From contig CDRNVI010000044.1 of the NCBI GenBank assembly GCA_977017575.1, positions 496,001 through 560,000 on the forward strand: a stretch of 64,000 bases of DNA, given 5' to 3'. Within the stretch, counting starts at the first letter, position 1. Each line of letters begins with the position of its first letter. The position numbers were made by a program, and so were the translations under genes. The stretch is from Paramoeba atlantica (Eukaryota > Discosea). The notes under the pieces are model-generated. The model ran no database searches and was not told the origin of the DNA. It was given only the letters and a program-made list of their open reading frames with translations. This document shows positions 11,154-21,126 of this stretch, piece by piece.

Positions 11154-11486
11154 GTTTCTGTGAAATATGGAACTAGAAAAAATATAACGAATACGTACGT
11201 AAAAAGTATGTATGACATTTGTTGCTTACTAGCGGAAGGAACTAGCATCAGATAAAATAAAGATTTGTTTCTCTCTTATATTCATAGCCTATACAATGTA
11301 CGTGTATGATGCACACTAAGTACTGTATGTCTACACTCCTCGTATCATTAGTTTTTCCTCAAAACAAGAGCGAAGAAATATAATATAAACCTGAAATCGG
11401 ATGAACGCTGTGAAAATTAGCCAAACATTGATTTCTCTGCGAGATGTCTTCTAACATCACGGGTCCTCATTTTGACAAATTCCTGA
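11154..11486. other. intergenic spacer
   Basis: About 330 bp of AT-rich sequence with short GTACGTACGT and GTATGTATG simple repeats. No gene, RNA or element end is seen. Confidence 0.4.
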
Positions 11487-12815
11487 TCAGTACCGCTCGA
11501 GCTCCATGGGAAACCGTGCAATATCGGCGTCCCACTGGTCCCTTTCTGATACCCACGTAGGTACTTGATAGAGTTTACCACATGTATGATCAATAGGAAC
11601 TGGCGATTCCCATAGATCCTGGTTCATCAACCTGGCTTCTCGTTCGGCATAATCTACTTTATTGTTGTAGTTGTAGCAAATTATATCAGCTAGACTTTGC
11701 TGGAAAGGTCGTTTGTACTTATTGTTCCACTCAGTCAGATTCGGATTGTTTTGCGTCTCAAGTTGATATGCTTTCTCTTTATTTCTCGCTTCTTCATACA
11801 TGGGACACTGTGTTGCGTAGGGAACTGGAGGGTCATCACATTCTTTACAGTTTACCAGCTTTACGCCTCCTACGTGGTCAACATTTTTAAGCTTTACTAA
11901 CATTTCTCGAGCTCGGGTTGGGTTATCAAAGACGACAGTTGTCTCCCATGGACCAAAAATTTCATCCGGGTGCGTCGGACGCGGTCCCGGAGGACTCGGT
12001 GCCTCTGACGTCAGATTAGGAAAGAAATCGAGCTGAATAGTGTTCTTCTCTAGTATAGACAAACTTTCCCACTCGATTCTTTTCATGACATCCGTAGGAG
12101 GTTCCTGCGGTGGTGACCGTGCGGGTACACGTACGTTTCTCGCGCAAGTACCCTTGCTAAAAACTCCAGGAGCTATTTCAATTTCAACGTCATCCAACGC
12201 ACTGTTAAAGTTGTTGAAGCGGTAGTAATCTTGATGCGCTTGTTTGGCATAGTACCACTCTTCGAAGTCATTGTATGCGCGTCTTTTCTTTTCAAGCACA
12301 TCTTCTGGGAGCGTAGTAGAGAGGTTCACGATTCCCTTATGACTTTCGAACACCTCAGGAGTACCAAATGCTTCACGAATACTATCTTCCTCTGGTTTGG
12401 CTTCGGTGATCAACAGCAAACGCGAAGTTGTCTTTTTCGGGGGAGGTTGAGGTCCTGGCGGATAGCGATAGATTCCTCTTTGTAACCTTTCTTCAAAAAT
12501 TTGCATTGCTTTTTCAGTTGCCATGTCGTGCCGCTCTCTCATGACCTTCTTTATGTTCTGCTGCGATTTAATTAGAAGCTCTTTGCGCGAGGGTGCTGGC
12601 ATAGCGCCCAAGGTTTCTTGATGGACAATATAATGTCTCTCCATTGTATTCACTTTATTTTTTTCTTTCAGTACCGTGAACCATATTTGCTGCAAATCAT
12701 GAATAGACTTCTTTCGTAGTGCATCTAAAGTCCACTCTCCACCCGGGATCTTCGGTCTCTTCCCGACCAAAAAATAGGGGTCGACAAATTCTAGTAAGGC
12801 TCGCTGAGTCGCCAT
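11487..12815 (-). CDS. MRPL47: mitochondrial large-subunit ribosomal protein uL29m (MRP-L47)
   Basis: A 442-residue protein read from the ATG at 12813-12815 (MATQRALLEF). Near residues 26-60 it carries the MRP-L47 signature: GGEWTLDALRKKSIHDLQQI, then IWFTVLKEKNKVNTMERHY. It aligns with the 'R-x-K-S-x-D-L-H-x-L-W-x-V-L-L-K-E' helix of uL29m, which lies at the peptide exit tunnel of mitochondrial ribosomes. Fungal and animal MRP-L47 are 250-320 residues, so this one has a long C-terminal extension that includes a CKECDDPPVPYATQC segment with possible metal-binding cysteines. An earlier non-ATG start would add eight residues but is unlikely. Confidence 0.88.
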   Translation of the reverse strand: MATQRALLEFVDPYFLVGKRPKIPGGEWTLDALRKKSIHDLQQIWFTVLKEKNKVNTMERHYIVHQETLGAMPAPSRKELLIKSQQNIKKVMRERHDMATEKAMQIFEERLQRGIYRYPPGPQPPPKKTTSRLLLITEAKPEEDSIREAFGTPEVFESHKGIVNLSTTLPEDVLEKKRRAYNDFEEWYYAKQAHQDYYRFNNFNSALDDVEIEIAPGVFSKGTCARNVRVPARSPPQEPPTDVMKRIEWESLSILEKNTIQLDFFPNLTSEAPSPPGPRPTHPDEIFGPWETTVVFDNPTRAREMLVKLKNVDHVGGVKLVNCKECDDPPVPYATQCPMYEEARNKEKAYQLETQNNPNLTEWNNKYKRPFQQSLADIICYNYNNKVDYAEREARLMNQDLWESPVPIDHTCGKLYQVPTWVSERDQWDADIARFPMELERY

Positions 12816-13364
12816 AGAGGTAAAGGTAATATAAAACAAACGAAAGTGCAGCCAGAGGAATAGCTAGATAGAAGTAGAATGACCGTACTAATTAGATTGC
12901 CTCCCGCCCACATATACACTTTCACCAATTTACGTCTCTTTCTAGGTTGGCATGTTTACAAGCTAATTTCAGATTCGGACAGTCTTTTCAACCTCCCGTC
13001 TAGTTCTATTTCTTCTTCAGAAGCCCATCGAATAATGATTAAAACGAGTGCTATTCATAGTGATTAAACCCGAAAAATAGTTGTGTCTCTATGAGACGCT
13101 ACGTGCTTGAGAAGAATTATTTGAAACTAACACAAAGATTTTTTATCAAAAGTTTGACGCAATACAGCTTCACTTTCATCTCTTTGTATTGAGGGAGAAG
13201 GAAATGGTATTTTCGCTTTCTACATTACTGTGTACATTACGCACCTATAAACTACACTGTATATCATAGTGTACGGAATGCCACCAGATGAGCTAGGTCT
13301 TGTGAATGACAGAACACTTTTTTCGTCAAGCTGTCCATCAAGTTTAAACCACATGTGCCATTGG
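12816..13364. other. intergenic region
   Basis: About 550 bp between uL29m and the FAM177-like frame. A short acidic open stretch occurs on the minus strand near 12960-13050, but it has no ATG and no domain. A short plus-strand frame is not convincing. Confidence 0.35.
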
Positions 13365-13830
13365 TCAACCGGAAACCGTTTCAAGTAAGACATGTCCATT
13401 GGAAGATATTTCCTTTTTAATGCTTCTCTGATGTTCATCCACGACGTATTGGAAGCGACTTGAAGTGATACCCAAAAAATACGCAATCCATTCTCCACAG
13501 TATTCAATCCGAGAAAAAATCATTTTGCCAACTGCTTGGATATCTTTTCCACTAAACATGTACGGCAGGCTAATTGCATAGTAAAAAAAACAAAATAAAT
13601 CACAGTAGAAAGGAAAGGACAGAACGAGATAAAAAATGTTACAGTAGAGAAGTGTGACAAGCACCATGCCCCCCATTTAATAGGGGTTCATGTATGTGCT
13701 CGATTCTTCCCACCGGGAAGGGAAAAATGTTTTCCTTCGAGATTTCCGCGTCTATTGACTCATCTTCCGGATCCCGGTTCGGACCATCTTCCGAATCGGA
13801 GCTTGCGAATTTCGGTGAGTGCAAAGCCAA
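13365..13830 (-). CDS. FAM177-like small protein, split between two frames (intron or damage)
   Basis: The minus strand at about 13365-13565 encodes IEYCGEWIAYFLGITSSRFQ followed by YVVDEHQRSIKKE. This matches the FAM177 core (C-x-F-L-G-E-K-I-A-x-x-L-G-I-S-T-P-K-Y-Q-Y-A-I-D-E-Y). An acidic upstream frame (ASSDSEDGPNRDPEDESIDA) at 13640-13830 probably gives the N-terminal part, but it has no ATG and is in another frame. Between them lie a pyrimidine-rich stretch and an AG (complement of 13570-13571), with GT candidates near 13664. A cis-intron of about 94 nt would therefore join the two parts. Alternatively the gene is decaying: 13669-13686 matches a C-run MITE end. FAM177 function is poorly known. 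Confidence 0.45.
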
Positions 13831-13959
13831 AGATTAAAACTCAGAAGAGTCTGATAGGGAAACATTTGAATTCACTGAACTGCTCTCCGAAGTTGCCTTT
13901 TGGAACTCGTGTAATCAGAGATCGTGTAACCAAATTTATATTCTAATACGAAGGGGCTG

Positions 13960-14650
13960 CGGGCGGGGATTCGGTGCGGTCTCGGTGCGGTCGCGAGTTT
14001 CCCTGTCGGCCAAAAACGAGATTTCTGAACGCTGATACACTACTTAATCATAAAAAGTACACGGTGTTATCAGTCGGAACCCGCGTGGGGGAGGACAGCA
14101 TCCATCCAATCGCTGCTTCAGTGGCAAGAGGGCCGCTTGACGTTCAGAAGGCTCTGCAAAAAAATACACAAAGAAAACATGCTGATGTAAAAAGATTTTT
14201 ATCGAACAAAATCAAACGTCTTGAAACGAAGATAGAGAAGAACTGCAAGACTTTTGCTGGATGACACTCTTGTTCCCTCGCGTCACAGGCTCAGCCAACT
14301 TCTCACCAACAATGGATACTCGTATTCAATGAAGAAGAGAGATCTGTTCTCACGCAGCGACAAAAAAGGGTGCGGAGTCAAATTTGCCGGGATAATGCTC
14401 AGGCAAAACTCAACCTTATTCGACCGTTTGACTTTCTCTGACGAGACACCAATTTTAGCAGGAAATTTGAGCAAGAAAGCATGACAGCACCCTGACGCCC
14501 GTCTTTATGGACCGCACACATCATCCAACGCAACTTATGGTGTGGGGAGCTTTTGATATATTCGGAAATTGCACGTACCACTGGCACTTTACGGAAAATG
14601 TTTTGTGGGATATGCGGTAGTACAATGTACTGGATCCAAAAATTGCCAAA
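13960..14650 (+). mobile_element. Tc1/mariner-type transposase relic
   Basis: Broken plus-strand frames encode pieces of a Tc1/IS630-type transposase. About 14260-14480 gives MKKRDLFSRSDKKGCGVKFA and then RQNSTLFDRLTFSDETPI, where FSDE holds the first catalytic Asp. About 14525-14600 gives QLMVWGAFDIFGNCTYHWHF, the typical V-M-V-W-G strand. The pieces lie in different frames with stops, and the third catalytic block is missing, so this is dead. No inverted ends were found. It fills the gap between UBA3 and the FAM177-like gene, oriented against the host genes. Its sequence is clearly different from the mariner family at 57-59 kb. Confidence 0.7.
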
Positions 14651-14654
14651 GACT

Positions 14655-15984
14655 TCAATGCTTACTTATAAAATGAAGGAGCAAGCGACAAGATCCCGCA
14701 GGACTATCAACAATCAATTGTACCATACTCATGGCTTCCTGCAAGTGCTGCGAATCAGAGAAATATGAACTCAATTTTCCCTTGATACAATCAAAGACAG
14801 GAGCATCTCGCAAACAAGAGGTTACACCTTCTAGCAAACCACTTTGTAACAACCAGAATTCAATCACCGATTTTTCACGAGAATTCGGCGTAACACGAAC
14901 TCGAAGTTGAGTAATTTTCTTTATTGCAGTTTCGGGTTCAATAATCATATTACAGAGTGGGAGAACACTATTGCTTACTAGTTGTGGGGGCGTCCATCTT
15001 CTCAGGCAGTTGCATACATAAATTCTGCAGCATACACATGAGCAATTTGGTTTCATATATTGCCAGTGAGCGTAAACTCCAAGTGCAGAACTTGCTCCAT
15101 TAAAATATAAGTAGTTTTCATGAGTTCGCGGTGTATTATGAACCCATTTTGTGACTTCTGTGACGCAGACTGCCGCAATACAAAGATTTGTTGATAGCAC
15201 CGCGGGAATAGTGCTTTTTAAGACGTTTCGAACAAAAGAAACTGATAAAATATCTTCTATTCCGTATTTAAAGGCATGTTCCTGAGCTCGCTTCGCTATC
15301 CACTTCATGTGTTTCATGTTTTTCCTCCTCATTGAGTGTGGTGTTTGGACCAAATGGTTGTTCCTCGTTCCATATTTTGTATGCTGCATACGAAACGCAT
15401 TGATCAAGCTGACGAGGAATACTTGGAAGAGAGCAGAGTGGAATATTCTCATGTCTACTGTTAGGATACAGATCCAATAAACAATTGATGCACGCCGTTC
15501 TTCCCAATTGTACAAGGTTACAATGTCCTTTGTACCCCTCAGTCCCAGTATCAAATAACGGAATGCTCTCTATTAATCCCTGCAGCAAGACGAATTCTGA
15601 TTCATTCGGGTTGGAAGTAAGAGAATCCGGAAGGCGCACAACTGAACAACGGGATACCGCATCATTCATCCATTTGCGAACCTCAACGTTATCCACGCCG
15701 AGTAGAACAATGTCAAACTGACGATAAAAAAGATCAGGCAAGCTTTGCGCACGCTTGAAATGAGAGGTAAACGTTTTTTTCGGGAATTTGTGACGCATGT
15801 ACTGCACAGCTACTTCTGATTTTGGTTTCCCCACGTCTCTCGCGTCGAACAAAAACTGTCTGCACAGATTTGAAATGGCAACAGTGTCCATATCTAATAC
15901 GTCTATGTTGTCAAAACCAGCATTAGCTAAACCCAATAGAAGTTCACAGCCCAACGCACCGGCACCGACTACTAAGAAACGCAT
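14655..15984 (-). CDS. UBA3: NEDD8-activating enzyme E1 catalytic subunit UBA3, with one frameshift
   Basis: UBA3 adenylates NEDD8 and loads it onto its catalytic Cys for cullin neddylation. The frame from the ATG at 15982-15984 shows the nucleotide site (VVGAGALGCELL), VLDMDTVAISNLCRQFLF, the crossover-loop Cys in IPLCSLPSIPRQ and the zinc knuckle TACINCLLDLYP. The downstream half (PAVLSTNLCIAAVCVTEVTK, then the second zinc pair CSCVCC and a ubiquitin-fold tail) lies in another frame. The switch falls at about 15318-15330, inside GAGGAAAAACATG on the minus strand. Reading one A fewer would restore the frame, with no GT-AG intron visible. The N-terminus is shorter than usual. This is either a recent pseudogene, an assembly error in the A run, or a real frameshift. 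Confidence 0.85.
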
Positions 15985-16391
15985 TTTGTTCCGCCAAATG
16001 AGCCGAAGAGAGTTCACATCAAAATTTACATTTCATATTACTCAAAATATGTAAGCATATTAAGGGGGCTAAATCCTGGGCATTTTTCTCAAGGTATAAT
16101 ATTTTATGCGAGAATTTTATTGAATTCGAAACTCATTGGGATCTTCCGCAAGTATCGGGGGGATGTATCCGAGGGTATCACCCTCGAATGATCGCGCAGA
16201 TGGTTGAAACCAACATTGAGCATGTCATTTCTCGTGCCCAATTTAAGCCCACTTAAAGACGATGTGTTCCTCAGTAGCGGATTTTTGGGATTCGTTATTT
16301 GTTGAAAATTCTTATTCACAAATGGGGGATCCGGCCCCAATTAAATTTGCAAGCTCCCACATAAGCATTCGTTTTCAATAAATGAAAGGTA
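15985..16391. other. intergenic region
   Basis: About 400 bp between UBA3 and the 3' end of FPGS. A 78-codon minus-strand open stretch (16104-16340) has no recognisable domain, and I do not call it. No RNA or element end is seen. Confidence 0.35.
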
Positions 16392-18137
16392 CTAACTTCC
16401 AATGTTTTCTTTCTCCAAAAGAGACAAAACATCACCTACGAGGTACAGTGAACCACAGACGAGAGTCAATGTTTTGGGTCTAAAACTTTCGCTGCCGCCA
16501 CAAGAAGCCGAATCACGTAACTGAAATTCCTTCTGAAAAAGATCTCCAAGGTGCACGACGTGAATTGGTACTTCCGCAAGATGTAGCGGCGCGAAAAGCT
16601 GAGCCTGCCTTAATGCGTGGGCTTGCTCCATTTGCCATTCCATCGCGTCGCTCTTATTTAGAGCGTGATTATCGGTATCAATATTTCTAGCGGTAGTGCG
16701 CTCTTTACCATTTGACTCTGATTCAATTAGATCGAGGGAAGGCCTACTTGAGGGAAAAAGACTATCCCCGCGCGATGAAGGACAAACAACGTAAATACAA
16801 GTTATCAATTGGGGAATAACTGATGATTTCCCCAAAAAGCTGTGCATTAATGTGACAGGGTCTCGAGGACGCATACAATTAAAAAGAACAGCAATGCGCG
16901 GAAATGACTGGAAGTCGAAATTGGGAATCGGAGGATGCTGCGTTGTCAGATAATTTAAAACCCATGTTGCGCAACATTCCATACTCTCTATTGTATGTGC
17001 CCCGTCTAATAAGAAAGTGGTTCCTAGCTCTCTAGACTTAATCTCCATGCATCTACCTTCATACGTAAAATTTCTTAGACACTCGTACTCGGTAACGTCA
17101 ATAGAGCGTGCGAGAATACTTTTCAATACGTCAAACCCAGGAACGAAATTGGTGCATTCAACATTTCTCAAATTTTTGGTATCTTCAAATCTTCCTCGAG
17201 CGATACCTCCTCTATTAATCTGATACAGGGCGCTGCGTACCAAGAATACAGCTAAAGACGCATTTTCACTCATGTGCTCTCCACCAATATCGGTCTCATC
17301 CATAATACTTTTTGGAGCTACAAATAAAGGGGCCATGACAGTTTTTGCTTGCTCAGCAAGTACTTCAGAAACCTCATTTCGTATATAATTCGAGTGTGAA
17401 ATAATTGTAGGGACTCTGGGACGAATGATCGCTGCTTTTTCACGAGCAATAGCCCCCAGAGTGTTACCCAGAATTTCCATGTGATCATGACCAATGGATG
17501 CAATTCCAGTGGCGGTGATATGCTGCAAAGCGTTTGTCACGTCGTATCTACCCCCAAGGCCAACTTCAACAATCAAAAACTGCGTGTCGAAGTGAATCGC
17601 CGTTTCAAAGAACATAAGCGTCATGTAAAAGAAGAAAAGGGATCGTGGTGGTCCTCCGTGTTGGAACGTCTGTGTGATGGACTTCGCGCAAACCTCAGGG
17701 TTAAAAGAATCGCTTTCTTGAAATGCTTCATTCGGATGATTAGACAGTAATTTAGTGTATACGGAAGAAAAAGAACGAGCGAAATCGACTTCGCAGATTG
17801 GAACGCCATTAATGCGAATTCGCTCCCTAACGCATTTTAAGTGAGGAGAAGTGTACGTAGCAGTTTTGTATCCATAGGAACGCAATAGCTTTTCGCACAT
17901 CATTGCTGTTGTTCCCTTGCCTTTCGTACCTGCAATATGAATGACATCCAACTTTGATAGTTTTTCTAGATATTCGCAGCGTCGTAAAGCATTACGCATT
18001 GCATTAATATTTCGCGAGGGATGAACAGCGTTCGACCCTTTTGCAATAGACGGGCAATTGGCCCCTTTAACACCACTGCCGGCTCGAATAATAAAATGAT
18101 CGAGACAACGTAAGGCGGCTGCATAAGAAAATTTCAT
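16392..18137 (-). CDS. folylpolyglutamate synthase
   Basis: A 581-residue Mur-ligase-family enzyme that adds gamma-linked glutamates to folates, keeping them in the cell. The ATP-binding loop is VIHIAGTKGKGTTAMMCEKL at about residues 67-86. It is followed by the family strand YTSPHLKCVRERIRINGVPI, then VEVGLGGRYDVTNAL, TGIASIGHDHMEILG with the metal-binding His, and LLDGAHTIESMECC. The ATG at 18135-18137 (MKFSYAAALRCLDHFI) is the first good start; an upstream TTG extension is unlikely. One gene often supplies both cytosolic and mitochondrial enzyme; no clear mitochondrial presequence is visible from this start. Confidence 0.93.
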   Translation of the reverse strand: MKFSYAAALRCLDHFIIRAGSGVKGANCPSIAKGSNAVHPSRNINAMRNALRRCEYLEKLSKLDVIHIAGTKGKGTTAMMCEKLLRSYGYKTATYTSPHLKCVRERIRINGVPICEVDFARSFSSVYTKLLSNHPNEAFQESDSFNPEVCAKSITQTFQHGGPPRSLFFFYMTLMFFETAIHFDTQFLIVEVGLGGRYDVTNALQHITATGIASIGHDHMEILGNTLGAIAREKAAIIRPRVPTIISHSNYIRNEVSEVLAEQAKTVMAPLFVAPKSIMDETDIGGEHMSENASLAVFLVRSALYQINRGGIARGRFEDTKNLRNVECTNFVPGFDVLKSILARSIDVTEYECLRNFTYEGRCMEIKSRELGTTFLLDGAHTIESMECCATWVLNYLTTQHPPIPNFDFQSFPRIAVLFNCMRPRDPVTLMHSFLGKSSVIPQLITCIYVVCPSSRGDSLFPSSRPSLDLIESESNGKERTTARNIDTDNHALNKSDAMEWQMEQAHALRQAQLFAPLHLAEVPIHVVHLGDLFQKEFQLRDSASCGGSESFRPKTLTLVCGSLYLVGDVLSLLEKENIGS

Positions 18138-18400
18138 GATCCCGTATGAGCCCAAGAAAAACTTCGAAAAGCAAGGTGTTATGTGCGCTACAGCAGCAAA
18201 TACTGGCAAAAGAGAGCCTAAAAGGCAAACATTGCTGAATTTAAGCCTACAAAATAAATTTTACACATGTTTTAATTCCTGTTTATAATCCACTAGTATC
18301 TCCTTAGAAGCGGTACGTACACATGTATTAACACATGTAGTACATAGTAATGCATAGTATTTACTCATCAAATAGTGTTTGAGTAAATACTCTGTGTAAG

Positions 18401-18423
18401 TACTCTGTGTGAAACACAGAGTA
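18401..18423. other. perfect 10-bp hairpin with GAA loop in intergenic DNA
   Basis: TACTCTGTGT at 18401-18410 pairs with ACACAGAGTA at 18414-18423 around a GAA loop. It lies in the 420-bp gap between FPGS and the RRM gene, about 140 bp past the stop of the RRM gene, so it may be in that 3' UTR. A direct repeat of ACTCTGTGT occurs just before it. Confidence 0.5.
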
Positions 18424-18561
18424 ACATTATTTTTTTCACGAGCCGAGCCACATGATAGAAGAAAACAATTGAACTTTGTCTGCAATTCTGATCAACCCTA
18501 ATACATAAAACACTATTTACTAACCGTCTGAAGTTAGATCTGGAGCCTCGTTGCAACAATT

Positions 18562-21126
18562 TCACGTTACGTTCTCGGTTGAAGGTTCTACACTCTTCTG
18601 TTGATAGCTATCCTCGCCCCCTTTCTCAACACTGTCGCTATCGATATCATCGACCGCTGCATAATTCTCATTGGCTGGAGCTGCAGAAGTGATCTCTTCT
18701 GTCTGAGACACACTTGGAAAGATCTGCTGCAGTGCTTTTTGTACGAAAGCATCAAAGTATGCCAACACGCAGTTCAGCGCCTCGTGAATATACAATTGAC
18801 CGGTCTCACACTGATTCTCCAAAACCACTTCGGTTATTTTCACCATCCTCTCCGCAATCTCCGCCCCCAAGTCGTACCTTTGATGCGGTGGGATGCGTGC
18901 GAACGCCTCCAACACAGCGTAATACACAAGTAGCTTCTTGTGTGTGTCTTTTTGATATTGATGGCTGAGACGAAGTGCTATTGTGTCAATGATGTAGGAG
19001 GAAAAGAGGCGTCGTTTCGTAAGATATATGCCGAGTGCCTCTTTACCATTGGCTCTGCGGACGGCATCCACGAGTTCACAAACGCGATCAACTTGATTCC
19101 GACCAAACTGCTCCTTCGGGTCACAAAGTTCATTGTAGTAGTCCAAGTATCCTGCATCTCGCGTGCTCTCCTCGTTCGGCATCGCAGCGTCTTGTGCCCC
19201 TGGCGCTGGAAAAGGATTGGAGGGTGGAGGAAGCTCGTGGGAGACATCGCTTCGCCAGTCCGCTTCCGTCCCCGTATAATCCTCCGACCTCTCCTGCGGG
19301 ATGGGAAGAAGAGCTCGGCTGTCGGAAACACTCAAATCCTCTGATTTCTCCGACGGCATTATTCGAGTATTTCCATTCTCACCTGCGGGGGGATTGTACA
19401 TTGTATTTCCAAAACGAACCTTCACCTCGATCTCTGCAATCTTATTATCAAACTCCTCTCGTAGCCGCGCTTGTGCCCCCACGGCATGGTCCACTGAGAG
19501 AAAATTAATAAACGCAAACCCCTTCGTACGATCCGGCATCGCTGTCGACATGAACCCCTCCCAGTTTTCAAAAAACCCACGCACCACCTCATGCGTGTGA
19601 ACCTCCTCCACAAGCCGTCCCACCCATAACACATTGGTGGGGTTCATTTTCTCCTGTCCTCCACCTCCAGCACCCCTCCCCCCCTCCCCGCTCTCCCCGT
19701 AACCCCCACCATCCCGCCCCCTCTCCTGCCCCCCCTCCTCCCCCACCCCACGCTCCCGACTCTTTCCATAGTTTAACTTCACCACCCGCCCATGGAGTCG
19801 TACCCCTTGACGCTGCTCCATCACTTCGGTACACTCCCGTTCCGTTGGAAAAGTCACAAACGCAATGTGACGGTGCGGGAGGAGGGCCACCGTGACCCGA
19901 GGCGCATCCCCGTCCCCGTACCCCTCATGACGCTCCCCGTAACCCCCACCCTGCTGCTCCCCACCCCTCCCATACCCGCTCCCGCCCGGCACGAACGCCT
20001 CCCGTACCTCCCGCTCCGTTACCGCAGGGGACAGCCCCCCAAGGAATAACACATTGGAGGGCTGGGGAGGGGGAGGAGGCCGGGGCGTAGGGGCGTAGAG
20101 CGGGGAGTAGTCCGGGTAGGTGCCTGGTGGGGGTACAGCGGGGTAGGAGGGCCCCGTGGGATAGGAAGACCCTGTAGGATAGGAGGTTCCTGTGGGGTAG
20201 GAAGACCCTGTAGGATAGGAGGTTCCTGTGGGGTAGGAAGAGCCTGTAGGATAGGAGGTTTCTGTAGGGTAGGAAGAGCCCGTAGAAGAGGAGGGCCCCG
20301 TGGAAGAGGAGGTTTCTGTGGGATAGGAGGACCCCGTAGGGTAGGAGGACTTCGTGGGATAAGAGGTTTCTGTAGGGTAGGAGGTTCCAGTAGGATAGGA
20401 GGACCCCGTGGAATAGGAGGTTCCTGCGGGATAGGAGGACCCCGTAGGGTAGGAGGACTCAGTAGGATAAGAGGACCCCGTGGGATAAGAGGTTTCTGTA
20501 GAATAGGGGACATGGGGGGAGTAGGAAGGGGGAGTAGAGGAGGGGCAGGGGGGATAGGAGGGGTAGGGGGGATAGTGTTGTTGTTGTTGTTGTGTTGGTT
20601 GCTGTGATGAGGACGGTCTATGGGAGGGTGGGATGGGGTGAGAGGACGAAGCGGTGGACATGTCATAGGGGGGCTGAGAGGACGTGGGGGGAGGACCGTA
20701 GGCTGTGGGGTCGTATTCGGCGGGGATGGGAGGGTGGGGAGGAAGAGGAGGGTGTGCTGCGGGGTAGAGGGAGGAGGAAGGGGAGGAGGTTGTGGTGGAG
20801 GGGTGAGGATGGGGCGCGAAAGAGGAGTGAGGGGGGGATGCCACGGAGGGATAGGAGGGGTAGGGGGTGTGGTTTGGGGGTGGGGGGAAGGTGTGGGGTG
20901 CGGTGTGGGGAAGGTGCGAGGGGCGCGGAACTCCGGTATCGGGGAAAGGGGGTGTCTTGATGGAAGCGGTTTCTGTTGCGGATTTTGAGTCATCGAGTGG
21001 ATTATGGGGCATTCCGGTAAGAGAAACGGTGGATGGGTCCACTGATATTTTACCGCCGAGAGCACTGTAGTTACTATGCGTGGGTGTAAAACCGGATCGA
21101 ACCCAACCTTTTTTAGCTGTACTCAT
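18562..21126 (-). CDS. two-RRM protein with long Pro/Tyr-rich repeat head and CID-like tail
   Basis: An 854-residue protein starting at an ATG (21124-21126). Residues 1-355 are Pro/Ser/Tyr-rich and include about 20 copies of a six-residue S-Y-P-T-G-S unit at about residues 206-330. RRM1 begins at about 357 (NVLFLGGLSPAV) with its RNP1-like strand RHIAFVTFPT. RRM2 begins at about 495 (NVLWVGRLVEE) with TKGFAFINFLS as RNP1. Residues about 675-825 form an all-helical domain (DRVCELVDAVRRANGKEA, then LLVYYAVLEAFARI) that resembles a CID/RPR fold. RRM plus CID proteins bind nascent RNA and the Pol II tail. The repeat head suggests a disordered, phase-separating region. The gene is markedly GC-rich compared with its neighbours. 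Confidence 0.75.
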   Translation of the reverse strand: MSTAKKGWVRSGFTPTHSNYSALGGKISVDPSTVSLTGMPHNPLDDSKSATETASIKTPPFPDTGVPRPSHLPHTAPHTFPPPPNHTPYPSYPSVASPPHSSFAPHPHPSTTTSSPSSSLYPAAHPPLPPHPPIPAEYDPTAYGPPPTSSQPPYDMSTASSSHPIPPSHRPSSSQQPTQQQQQHYPPYPSYPPCPSSTPPSYSPHVPYSTETSYPTGSSYPTESSYPTGSSYPAGTSYSTGSSYPTGTSYPTETSYPTKSSYPTGSSYPTETSSSTGPSSSTGSSYPTETSYPTGSSYPTGTSYPTGSSYPTGTSYPTGSSYPTGPSYPAVPPPGTYPDYSPLYAPTPRPPPPPQPSNVLFLGGLSPAVTEREVREAFVPGGSGYGRGGEQQGGGYGERHEGYGDGDAPRVTVALLPHRHIAFVTFPTERECTEVMEQRQGVRLHGRVVKLNYGKSRERGVGEEGGQERGRDGGGYGESGEGGRGAGGGGQEKMNPTNVLWVGRLVEEVHTHEVVRGFFENWEGFMSTAMPDRTKGFAFINFLSVDHAVGAQARLREEFDNKIAEIEVKVRFGNTMYNPPAGENGNTRIMPSEKSEDLSVSDSRALLPIPQERSEDYTGTEADWRSDVSHELPPPSNPFPAPGAQDAAMPNEESTRDAGYLDYYNELCDPKEQFGRNQVDRVCELVDAVRRANGKEALGIYLTKRRLFSSYIIDTIALRLSHQYQKDTHKKLLVYYAVLEAFARIPPHQRYDLGAEIAERMVKITEVVLENQCETGQLYIHEALNCVLAYFDAFVQKALQQIFPSVSQTEEITSAAPANENYAAVDDIDSDSVEKGGEDSYQQKSVEPSTENVT
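20138..20508. repeat. coding 18-bp minisatellite (about 20 units)
   Basis: A tandem array of about 20 imperfect 18-bp units, such as GTGGGATAGGAGGTTCCT on the plus strand. On the minus strand each encodes S-Y-P-T-G/E/K-S/T. All copies keep frame inside the RRM gene. Variants change mainly the fifth and sixth residues of the unit, the pattern expected of slippage under coding constraint. Confidence 0.9.

Noticed and set aside
13220-13507. 95-codon minus-strand open frame
   Set aside because: It overlaps the FAM177-like core in another frame, and the FAM177 frame explains the DNA better.
19422-20960. Long plus- and minus-strand frames over the RRM gene
   Set aside because: They are products of the GC-rich tandem repeat read in other frames.
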